A stretch of 5,062 bases of DNA, from the NCBI GenBank assembly GCA_025350285.1, contig JANXYE010000283.1, forward strand, positions 1 to 5,062. Direction: 5' to 3'. The notes beneath the pieces are model-generated. The model did not search any database and was not told where the DNA came from. It saw only the letters and a program-made list of their open reading frames with translations. Made by a program: the position numbers and the translations under genes. Shown piece by piece: positions 1 to 4,203 of this stretch (positions are counted from its first letter, which is position 1; each line of letters begins with the position of its first letter). The stretch comes from Chloroflexota bacterium. GTDB taxonomy: Bacteria; Chloroflexota; Dehalococcoidia; Tepidiformales; Tepidiformaceae.

Positions 1-106
1 GCGCCAGCACAATCAGTATCAGCAAGATGGCCAGGGCCACTCCCCCGACCGAGACGACGAATCGGCCTTTTTCGGCGAAGAGGTTGCGCCGGGCGATTGG
101 AACCAT
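1..106 (-). CDS. ABC transporter permease, N-terminal fragment
   Basis: Only the first 35 codons are inside the window; the gene continues past position 1. The ATG at 106-104 follows a strong purine-rich ribosome-binding site (AAAAGGGGGG at 120-111, read on the minus strand, 4 nt from the start). The peptide begins MVPIARRNLFAEKGRF and then runs straight into one hydrophobic helix at about residues 17-35 (VVSVGGVALAILLILIVLA). A short cytoplasmic 'ARRNLF..KGRF' stretch followed by a first membrane helix containing SVGGVA is typical of MacB/FtsX-type permeases of lipoprotein- or peptide-export-like ABC systems. Those proteins normally carry three more helices near the C terminus and are followed by or fused to an ATPase, which would lie to the left. 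The family call rests on similarity I recognise in a short stretch, so the subfamily and substrate cannot be given. Confidence 0.62.
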   Translation of the reverse strand, partial: MVPIARRNLFAEKGRFVVSVGGVALAILLILIVLA

Positions 107-245
107 CTATCCCCCCTTTTCGTCGGCTGGACGATCCCAGCATCGGCATTCCGCCAGCCGCCCAACAGCGGCCAGAGGGAGAGGCTCAGGGGGCCATCCG
201 GCCCCAAAGACGGCCAGTATACGACTTCAGGTAGTAGCCGGACGG

Positions 246-290
246 CGTGGCGGCTCTCGGCGTGGCGGCTCTCGGTGTGGCGGCTCTCGG
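246..290. repeat. Tandem repeat, 3 x 15 bp
   Basis: Three head-to-tail copies of CGTGGCGGCTCTCGG occupy 246-260, 261-275 and 276-290. The first two are identical and the third differs only at its first base (T for C). The array sits in the divergent intergenic region, about 140 bp upstream of the permease start and 220 bp upstream of the Met-rich operon. It could be a slippage product or a set of binding sites for a regulator; the sequence alone does not decide. Confidence 0.85.
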
Positions 291-311
291 TCTAATGGTC
301 TCCTCGTGCCT

Positions 312-354
312 GGTGGGGCACGGCCGTGCGCAGCGGACGCCTGACGGCCCCACC
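312..354. promoter_or_regulatory. Inverted repeat with an embedded 12-bp palindrome
   Basis: GGTGGGGC (312-319) is the exact reverse complement of GCCCCACC (347-354), with 27 nt between the arms. Overlapping the left arm is a perfect 12-bp palindrome, GCACGGCCGTGC (318-329). A palindrome between two divergent genes is a reasonable place for a dimeric regulator to bind, and the longer inverted repeat could also form a hairpin in RNA. No known operator (for example a CsoR- or MerR-type consensus) is recognisable, so the regulatory role is inference. Confidence 0.35.
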
Positions 355-442
355 GTGAGCTGCTGAACACCCGCTAAGACGCGATGCGTGCTCTCCCCGC
401 ACTATCTTCTTGGGACACATGGACTCCGAGATGGGACCCCAA

Positions 443-504
443 CGGCCCCCGTCACGCGGGCCGCCGTGATGGAAACTACCAGAAGAACTACGACGAAAGG
501 TAGT
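443..504 (+). promoter_or_regulatory. Leader hairpins ahead of the Met-rich operon, the second covering the RBS
   Basis: Two stem-loops can form immediately upstream of the ATG at 511. The first pairs CGGCCC (443-448) with GGGCCG (458-463) across a 9-nt loop. The second pairs ACTACC (475-480) with GGTAGT (499-504) across 18 nt. The right arm of the second includes the last two bases of AAAGG (496-500), the only Shine-Dalgarno-like sequence for the first gene. If the transcript starts upstream of 475, this could lower translation until the stem opens. The stems are short and their use is unproven. Confidence 0.3.
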
Positions 505-510
505 AATGCA

Positions 511-744
511 ATGAACGGCAGTCACGATCCACAGCGGCAACCATCACCCGCGGGCGGGATGTCCATGGCCCTGATGATGGGGTTGATGATGGGGTTGATG
601 ATGAGCGTGTGTGTCCTCGTCTTCGCCACCTTCGTGCTCATCCCCGTGCTGGGTTGGCCCCTCGGCATCGCCATCGGCGTGATCGGCGCCGCCGCGATGC
701 TGTGGGTACACCAGCGCTTCATGGGCCACGGGGGTCACGAATGA
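511..744 (+). CDS. Small Met-rich membrane protein with a His/Gly C-terminal tail
   Basis: This 77-aa protein has 11 methionines. After a short polar N terminus (about residues 1-16) it has a Met-dense hydrophobic helix, containing three LMMG/LMMS units, that runs into SVCVLVFATFVLIPVL. A second helix follows a GWP turn (about residues 48-66). It ends in HQRFMGHGGHE, a possible metal ligand cluster together with one Cys in the first helix. I chose the ATG at 511 because AAAGG (496-500) lies 10 nt upstream; the frame is open further upstream (to an ATG at 388), but that extension has no RBS and unconvincing composition. Its stop overlaps the next start (ATGA), indicating translational coupling. 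Small 'GWPL...MHGGHGH'-type proteins such as those annotated DUF2933 look similar in architecture, but I am not certain of membership. The function is unknown; soft-metal binding in the membrane is inferred from Met/His content. Confidence 0.72.
   Translation: MNGSHDPQRQPSPAGGMSMALMMGLMMGLMMSVCVLVFATFVLIPVLGWPLGIAIGVIGAAAMLWVHQRFMGHGGHE
571..606 (+). repeat. Coding 12-bp tandem repeat (LMMG units)
   Basis: Three in-frame 12-bp units encode the Met-rich helix of the first operon gene: CTGATGATGGGG (571-582), TTGATGATGGGG (583-594) and TTGATGATGAGC (595-606). Units one and two differ at a single base, so this looks like recent in-frame expansion that adds pairs of methionines. The repeat length (4 residues, about one helical turn) places the Met pairs on the same helix face. 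Confidence 0.85.
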
Positions 745-1145
745 GTTCCATACAACGGCTTGTAGACGGCCGGAAGCTGGTCGGCCTTGTGGTGGTCCTG
801 GCCGTCGCAGTAGCCGGGCTTGGCGTCGCGTTGGGCGTGGCGCTCTCGGATGGCGACTCGGACTCCCACAGCGCCGACTCAGGGTACCCCGGCATGATGA
901 TGGCCATGGGCAACATGGACACCGCCGTCATGCTGGAACGGATGAAGGAAGTCCTCGGCCCGGACGGGTTCCAAAAGCTGATGGACCACATGCGCAACGA
1001 GGCCGGTATGCCCGCAACGGCTGGCGCCGGGATCGACCAGATGATGCACCGCATGATGGACGGCATGCTCAGCCAAATGCCCATGGACTCGGCCGGCCAA
1101 CTACCGTCCGGCGGCCACCACGAAAGCACGACGCCGGCCAAGTAA
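741..1145 (+). CDS. Membrane-anchored Met/His-rich extracytoplasmic protein
   Basis: The 134-aa product starts at the ATG overlapping the previous stop (ATGA, 741-744), with a G-rich stretch (GGGGG, 730-734) as probable RBS. Residues about 1-12 are polar and basic. Residues 13-34 form one hydrophobic helix rich in Val/Ala/Gly, followed by DGDSDSHSAD, so it is predicted to be an N-terminally anchored (or signal-peptide-bearing) protein facing outward. The outer part is dominated by Met: 18 Met in total and no Cys. The motifs include PGMMMAMGNM, MLERMKEVLGPDGFQKLMDHM, QMMHRMMDGM and a C-terminal GGHHES. The central MxxxM helices with an intervening GPDGF turn look like a small helical hairpin. 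Met-rich extracytoplasmic segments are known in copper-handling proteins (for example the CopC and PcoE types), so soft-metal binding is a reasonable inference, but I cannot assign a named family. Confidence 0.72.
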   Translation: MSSIQRLVDGRKLVGLVVVLAVAVAGLGVALGVALSDGDSDSHSADSGYPGMMMAMGNMDTAVMLERMKEVLGPDGFQKLMDHMRNEAGMPATAGAGIDQMMHRMMDGMLSQMPMDSAGQLPSGGHHESTTPAK

Positions 1146-1176
1146 GCCCGGCATGAGATGAAAGGAAGAACTCACA

Positions 1177-1404
1177 ATGTGGGGAGCAAACGAAGGTATG
1201 GGCTGGTGGATGGTCTTTGGGGGCGTCTTCTGGATCGTCGTCCTGGGCGTGATGGCCTACGCCGTGGCCGGGTTCGCGCGGCAGCGAGGATCTCCGGCGG
1301 CGCCAGCGCCTGAGGCGGCGGTGGAGATCGCCCGCCGTCGCTACGCCGCCGGTGAGATCTCCGCCGCCGAGTTCGAACGGCTCCGGAAGGATCTGACTTC
1401 CTGA
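1177..1404 (+). CDS. SHOCT-domain small membrane protein
   Basis: This 75-aa protein starts at the ATG at 1177, preceded by AAAGGA (1161-1166), 32 nt after the previous stop. Residues 1-10 carry MWGANEGMGW, residues about 11-33 form a single membrane helix rich in Trp, Phe, Val and Gly, and a Pro/Ala linker (about 38-46) leads to a C-terminal SHOCT motif at about 48-73. In that motif the hallmark 'A.RRYA.GEIS..EFERLRKDL' pattern is clear. SHOCT is a short C-terminal domain often found on small membrane proteins; it is thought to mediate assembly or oligomerisation rather than catalysis. Such proteins are frequently encoded next to copper-responsive genes in actinobacterial and Chloroflexi genomes, which fits the two Met-rich partners upstream. 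It is the last gene of the operon and is followed by a hairpin. Confidence 0.85.
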   Translation: MWGANEGMGWWMVFGGVFWIVVLGVMAYAVAGFARQRGSPAAPAPEAAVEIARRRYAAGEISAAEFERLRKDLTS

Positions 1405-1444
1405 GGACAACGGGCCAGGCGTCCCCGTCGCGTCAGTCAAGGCG

Positions 1445-1476
1445 GCGCTTGCTGGCCAGCCCGCGCCAGCAAGCGC
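1445..1476. terminator. Shared bidirectional hairpin between convergent genes
   Basis: GCGCTTGCTGG (1445-1455) pairs perfectly with CCAGCAAGCGC (1466-1476): an 11-bp stem with a 10-nt loop. It lies in the 76-bp gap between the SHOCT gene stop (1404) and the hydrolase stop (1481), where a terminator serving both directions is expected. Neither side has a U-tract, so it is not a classical intrinsic terminator; it may act as a transcription barrier, a 3'-end stabiliser, or with Rho. Confidence 0.6.
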
Positions 1477-1480
1477 GGGC

Positions 1481-2299
1481 TTAGCGCGAGGAGGACCGGG
1501 CCGCCGGTGGCCCGTCCTTGATCGCCCGCAGGATGACCGCCGCCACTGCCCCGGGGTTCGTCAGGAGCGCCTGGTGATCGCCGGTAATCACCTCGAAGCG
1601 CTTCGCCCTGTTCGCCAATGGGGCGACGAGGGAGAGCGGGACGGTCGTGTCCTCCCGCCCATGAACGACCGTGACGCGGGCGCCCACTTCGTCCATCAGC
1701 CCCGGGACGAGACCAGCAACGACCACCCTGGCCATGCTCCGTGAGTACGAAGTCCAGGTGTGATCGAGGCCGGCCTGGGCCACGTCTGGCGGGAAGCGGC
1801 GCGCAAAAAGCGGCACAATCGGCCGCAACGCGGGCCGCAACGCGCACATCGTGTTGCACATCAGCCGGGCGGCCCATTCGGATCGCAACGAAAGCCGGTG
1901 CATCGCGGGCGCGTTCGTCATCGCCTTTCGCGCTTCATTCCGAGAGGCGAACACGGCCGGGCTGACGAGAACCCCGACGGGGACGCCGCGGTGGCGGCGG
2001 AGCAGTTCCAGCGCGATCACCGCCCCCATTGAGTGTCCCGCGATGCACGCCGGCTTCGTCCCCGCCACGATCGGCTCGAGTGCGTCGCAATGTGCCGCCA
2101 GGTCGTAGGCGCTCGTCTCCGGTTTCGGCGACCGCCCGAAGCCGAGGAGATCCGGGGCGACGCATGCGTGGCCGTCCAGCGCGTCTATCACCGGCGCCCA
2201 GCTTGCCGCTGACGCCGTCAGCCCGTGGATGAGAAGAATGGTGGGGCCGGTCCCCGCGCGTTCCGTGACGTGCAGGGCCGGCGGCTCCGTATGACTCAT
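1481..2299 (-). CDS. Alpha/beta-fold hydrolase
   Basis: This 272-aa protein has the full alpha/beta hydrolase layout. There is an oxyanion-loop HG at residues 25-26 in ILLIHGLTAS; a conserved APDLLGFGRS turn at 48-57; the nucleophile elbow GHSMG with Ser90; the acid Asp217 in HGREDTTVP; and the catalytic His242 in GDHQALLTNP near the C terminus. Residues about 121-200 form the lid/cap region. There is no signal peptide, so it should be cytosolic. The substrate cannot be predicted; this subgroup includes esterases, epoxide and C-C bond hydrolases and haloperoxidase-like enzymes. The start is uncertain: ATG at 2299 fits the family start best, ATG at 2308 is also possible, and a GTG at 2341 lies inside the terminal repeat of element A. 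None has a good Shine-Dalgarno. The gene converges on the Met-rich operon and is not obviously in an operon itself. Confidence 0.9.
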   Translation of the reverse strand: MSHTEPPALHVTERAGTGPTILLIHGLTASAASWAPVIDALDGHACVAPDLLGFGRSPKPETSAYDLAAHCDALEPIVAGTKPACIAGHSMGAVIALELLRRHRGVPVGVLVSPAVFASRNEARKAMTNAPAMHRLSLRSEWAARLMCNTMCALRPALRPIVPLFARRFPPDVAQAGLDHTWTSYSRSMARVVVAGLVPGLMDEVGARVTVVHGREDTTVPLSLVAPLANRAKRFEVITGDHQALLTNPGAVAAVILRAIKDGPPAARSSSR

Positions 2300-2385
2300 T
2301 GAGCCCATGGTACTACGCGGGTGTGCGTCAGATTTTTGCACGAAGAGTGGGCGCCGACCTGGTGCCGGCCGCCTGGCCTCGGGCT

Positions 2386-2407
2386 CCCAAAGACCGCTCC
2401 GTATCCG
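2386..2407 (+). repeat. 22-bp repeat core, copy 1
   Basis: The sequence CCCAAAGACCGCTCC followed by GTATCCG is identical to the copies at 2540-2561 (same strand) and 4275-4296 (opposite strand). It is followed by TCGCGGCTA, which differs by one base from the TCACGGCTA that follows copy 2. Confidence 0.9.
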
Positions 2408-2491
2408 TCGCGGCTAGGATTGCTGGTTCCGAAGCTCCGCCCGAGAGCCGACACGAATCTGTCCTAGCCGCGACTGGAAGGAGCGGTCTTT
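2389..2491 (+). promoter_or_regulatory. Long two-part stem-loop in element A
   Basis: Two consecutive perfect 12-bp stems are stacked across a small internal loop. AAAGACCGCTCC (2389-2400) pairs with GGAGCGGTCTTT (2480-2491), and TCGCGGCTAGGA (2408-2419) pairs with TCCTAGCCGCGA (2462-2473). The internal loop is 7 nt (2401-2407) against 6 nt (2474-2479), and the apical loop is 42 nt. Such a structure does not arise by chance. It could be the folded body of a transposable hairpin element, or a structured leader RNA of the 328-aa gene starting at 2682. Confidence 0.7.
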
Positions 2492-2539
2492 ATGACGGTC
2501 GCCGTGGCAGTCAGCGGGAAACCCTAAGCCGCGGGCTGT

Positions 2540-2561
2540 CCCAAAGACCGCTCCGTATCCG
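2540..2561 (+). repeat. 22-bp repeat core, copy 2
   Basis: This is a perfect second copy of the core, on the same strand as copy 1 and 154 bp downstream. Its AAAGACCGCTCC (2543-2554) can pair with the same inverted arm (2480-2491) that copy 1 uses, and the following TCACGGCTA (2562-2570) can pair with TAGCCGCGA (2465-2473) with one mismatch. Pairing by copies 1 and 2 is therefore mutually exclusive. Confidence 0.9.
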
Positions 2562-2599
2562 TCACGGCTATGAGGCAGTGTTCAAGCCGGACCTGGCCC

Positions 2600-2640
2600 G
2601 GTGGCTCCCGCGGTTCGTGACACCGCGGCAACGAGCCACC
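2600..2640 (+). promoter_or_regulatory. Stem-loop upstream of the 328-aa gene
   Basis: GGTGGCTC (2600-2607) pairs with GAGCCACC (2633-2640), continued inward by CCGCGGT (2608-2614) with ACCGCGG (2622-2628). Only a 4-nt bulge (CAAC, 2629-2632) interrupts the 15 bp, and the loop is TCGTGAC. It lies 30 nt before the ribosome-binding site. There is no U-tract after it, so a simple intrinsic terminator is unlikely; a leader-RNA fold or part of the repeat element is more plausible. Confidence 0.55.
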
Positions 2641-2670
2641 AGACTGAACCGCTCGTTAGCAGTCGCAGCT

Positions 2671-2681
2671 AGGATAGGTGG
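2671..2681 (+). promoter_or_regulatory. Ribosome-binding site of the 328-aa gene, apparently derived from the repeat
   Basis: AGGATAGGTGG directly precedes the ATG at 2682, with AGGA 7 nt from that start and GGTGG 6 nt from the alternative ATG at 2688. The surrounding bases (about 2646-2681) align with the segment following core copy 1 (GACCGCTC..., GCGGCTAGGAT.GCTGG), so the RBS seems to sit within a decayed repeat copy. Confidence 0.5.
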
Positions 2682-3668
2682 ATGGACATGTCGATCTTGC
2701 GGGCCACTATCCGAGCGCTGTTCGGGCGGGAACGCGCACCGCTTGACCGCCCCACGCTGCCCGCGACCTGGACTATCCCCGTCCTCCTGATCCACTACTT
2801 CCCCGTGCGCGACGGGCGTATCGACCGGGCGGTGACAGGGGATGTGGACGCCCCACTCGACAGCATCCGTGAACACTGCGCGCGGACGACCGAGCGCGTC
2901 ATTGAGGCGCTCGAACGGGGGAGCATCTACCACGGGTATAAGGACCCAACGGCGGCGCCCAGCCTCCGTTACGAGCTTGCCGGGAGCCTGGAGGTGCTGG
3001 AGCCGCTCCCGGTCTGGCCCAAGCCGGGGCACACCGTTCCGATGACCGACTACAACGCCATCCTCGAACGGGCCGGCATTCGCGACTGGGTCGAACGGGA
3101 GGGCGTGCGCGAAGTCTGGCTGTGGGCCTACCACGGCGGCGTGGTCGATATGTGGGAATCGAACATGGCCGGTCCGTTCGGCGATGTCAGCAACAGCGAT
3201 TGCGACCCTACCGATCTGCCGGCGCTGAACTCGACCTACACCGTCTACCACTACAACTACCAGCGCGGCGCTTCGGAAGCGGTGGAGGACCACATGCACC
3301 AGATCGAACGCGTGCTGGACCACGCGGACCACGCGATGTTCTGGGACCGCTTTGTGGGCAAGACGGGCGAAGGCCGCTGCGGCTGGGCACACTTCCCGCC
3401 CAACGGCGAGCGCGACTACGACTGGGCGAACCGCAAGCGCGTCTGGACGGACATCGAAGACTGGAAGCCGGACGGTTCGGGCGAAAAGCAGCTGCTGAAC
3501 TGCGAACGCTGGGAGGGCGACAGCCTGAAGTGGTTCATCTACTGGATGCAGAGCCTCCCCGGCGCGGGGAACAGCCTGGTCTACCGCGGGCGCCCACTGC
3601 CCAACTGGTGGCGATTCATCGGCGGTTGGGACGGGGCGATGGCGGCGCGGGCAGGGCTGGTGGAGTAG
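2682..3668 (+). CDS. Uncharacterised conserved protein (328 aa)
   Basis: I recognise the motif pattern from uncharacterised proteins of bacteria and fungi but know no assigned function or family name. Notable blocks, by residue: PVLLIHYFPV 33-42; STYHGYKDP-like SIYHGYKDP 81-89; VREVWLWAYHGG 142-153; ESNMAGPFGDVSNSD 159-173; YTVYHYNYQRG 186-196; EDHMHQIE 202-209; CGWAHFPPN 233-241; DYDWAN 245-250; IYWMQSLPG 286-294; NWWRFI 308-313. The wealth of Trp, Tyr, His and acidic residues in conserved clusters suggests an enzyme or carbohydrate/metal-binding fold; EDHMHQ could bind a metal, but this is inference. There is no clear signal peptide, although residues 1-14 are weakly amphipathic. The start is ATG 2682 (RBS AGGATAGGTGG); ATG 2688 is an alternative. 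It is a single-gene unit downstream of element A and convergent with the next gene. Large open frames on the other strand and in other frames here are shadows. Confidence 0.88.
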   Translation: MDMSILRATIRALFGRERAPLDRPTLPATWTIPVLLIHYFPVRDGRIDRAVTGDVDAPLDSIREHCARTTERVIEALERGSIYHGYKDPTAAPSLRYELAGSLEVLEPLPVWPKPGHTVPMTDYNAILERAGIRDWVEREGVREVWLWAYHGGVVDMWESNMAGPFGDVSNSDCDPTDLPALNSTYTVYHYNYQRGASEAVEDHMHQIERVLDHADHAMFWDRFVGKTGEGRCGWAHFPPNGERDYDWANRKRVWTDIEDWKPDGSGEKQLLNCERWEGDSLKWFIYWMQSLPGAGNSLVYRGRPLPNWWRFIGGWDGAMAARAGLVE

Positions 3669-3727
3669 CCGTTACCGCCGATCAGACAGCGAACGCGAAA
3701 TCGCGACGGCCGCCCGCTCTTGTAGGC

Positions 3728-3744
3728 GCGACCGTCGCGGTCGC
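3728..3744. terminator. Small hairpin between convergent genes, REP-like
   Basis: GCGACC (3728-3733) pairs with GGTCGC (3739-3744) around a GTCGC loop. An alternative register pairs AGGCG (3724-3728) with CGCCT (3742-3746) and then ACC with GGT. It sits in the 126-bp gap between the 328-aa gene and the convergent ABM-like gene. The surrounding TTGTAGGCGCGACC...GGTCGCC context looks like the dispersed GTAGG-type palindromes (REP sequences) of many high-GC genomes, so it may be a repeat as much as a terminator. No U-tract follows. Confidence 0.4.
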
Positions 3745-3794
3745 CTGTTCACGAACGATGTCCGGGCATGCGCCGCATCCTGAATCCATCCGCG

Positions 3795-4097
3795 CTAGAC
3801 GTGGTTGCAGCCCAGCACATCGCCGTCCATCCACCGCGGGTCGGCGGACAGTAGTGCGCGGAGGCCCTGGTACCAGCGGTCCTGCTCCGGGTCGGCCGCG
3901 TTCGCCTCGTAGGACGCCTTGCTGTCGAAGATTACCGAGAGGATGAGCTCGCTGGGGTTGGCCCCGTTGCGGTGGATCGAGCCGGCGACGGCCCCCTTCA
4001 CCTTCGGGGCGCGATCACTCCACCAACTGTTGAAGTAGCTGGCGGCGGTCTCCTCGCTGCCTGGCTGAATCTTGAAGATCCCGATCGTGCCGTACAT
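3795..4097 (-). CDS. ABM-like small alpha/beta-barrel protein (100 aa)
   Basis: The ATG at 4097-4095 has a good ribosome-binding site, GAGGACG (4108-4102 on the minus strand), 4 nt upstream. Open frame continues upstream to 4361, but that part crosses element B and reads as low-quality sequence, so I exclude it. The product follows the ferredoxin-like beta-alpha-beta-beta-alpha-beta pattern of the antibiotic biosynthesis monooxygenase (ABM) and Dabb superfamily: strand MYGTIGIFKIQPG; helix with SEETAASYFNSWW (about 14-26); strand VAGSIHRNGANP (about 37-48); strand ELILSVIFDSKASYEANAADPEQDRWY (about 50-76), the typical 'F.s..a...n..dp.q..wy' signature; then a helix to residue 85. These proteins dimerise; members range from heme-degrading and quinone monooxygenases to non-catalytic scaffolds. 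No function can be given. Its upstream side abuts element B. Confidence 0.8.
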   Translation of the reverse strand: MYGTIGIFKIQPGSEETAASYFNSWWSDRAPKVKGAVAGSIHRNGANPSELILSVIFDSKASYEANAADPEQDRWYQGLRALLSADPRWMDGDVLGCNHV

Positions 4098-4203
4098 GGT
4101 TCGTCCTCGTTTCCGCGGCCTGGCCCGCCGGGGCGAGCACGTTTCGAAGCCGCGCCGCGAGTCTACTCCGCATCCCGGCAGGCCGTCGCGCGTGAGTATG
4201 GCC

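Larger units (their letters stand above)
107..510. other. Divergent intergenic region (404 bp) between the ABC permease and the Met-rich operon
   Basis: I see no convincing gene here. Reading frames that cross it are low-complexity products of the GC skew and of the 15-bp repeat. It holds, left to right: the permease ribosome-binding site (111-120); a small GC hairpin (GGGGCC 190-195 pairing with GGCCCC 200-205, 4-nt loop); a degenerate copy of the 22-bp repeat core (203-223); a 3 x 15-bp tandem repeat (246-290); a palindrome within a longer inverted repeat (312-354); and two hairpins in the probable leader of the downstream operon (443-463 and 475-504). It should contain two divergent promoters. 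The only -10-like hexamer I can point to for the permease is TATACT on the minus strand at 221-216, without a recognisable -35, so I do not call it as a promoter. Confidence 0.6.
2319..2681 (+). mobile_element. Element A: MITE-like repeat with one terminal repeat and duplicated core
   Basis: The left end (2319-2340) carries the same 22-bp terminal repeat seen at both ends of element B; it reads GGGTGTGCGT then CAGATTTTTGCA. From the CAG to the core AAAGACCGCTCC is exactly 60 bp, the same as in element B. Inside are core copy 1 (2386-2407), an inverted 12-bp copy (2480-2491), core copy 2 (2540-2561) and a degenerate copy (about 2646-2680). The segment ends at, and probably supplies, the RBS of the gene at 2682. 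No right-hand terminal repeat is visible, so the element is truncated or has decayed on that side, and the right boundary is my estimate. There is no coding capacity for a transposase, so any movement needed a transposase supplied in trans. Confidence 0.6.

Noticed and set aside
216..221. TATACT as a -10 box for the ABC permease (minus strand)
   Set aside because: No recognisable -35 at the right distance and a 110-nt leader; also part of a degenerate repeat core.
27..344. Plus-strand frame with repeated RRGGSR units
   Set aside because: The units come from the non-coding 15-bp repeat; the frame overlaps the permease start and has no RBS or recognisable domain.
879..1100. His-rich reading frame on the minus strand opposite the 134-aa gene
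   Set aside because: Its His runs are the mirror of Met codons (ATG read backward is CAT) in the real gene; no RBS and no independent support.
2386..2561. CRISPR-like array from the repeated core
   Set aside because: Only two direct copies 154 bp apart, with an inverted copy between them and terminal inverted repeats outside; spacing and structure do not fit a CRISPR.
2568..3392. 274-aa minus-strand frame rich in Val, His and Arg
   Set aside because: It lies opposite the 328-aa gene, which has a good RBS and dense motif blocks; long antisense frames are common in high-GC DNA.
3122..3946. 274-aa plus-strand frame overlapping the end of the 328-aa gene
   Set aside because: Arg/Gly/Pro-rich frame-shifted shadow that runs through the hairpin and into the opposite-strand ABM-like gene.
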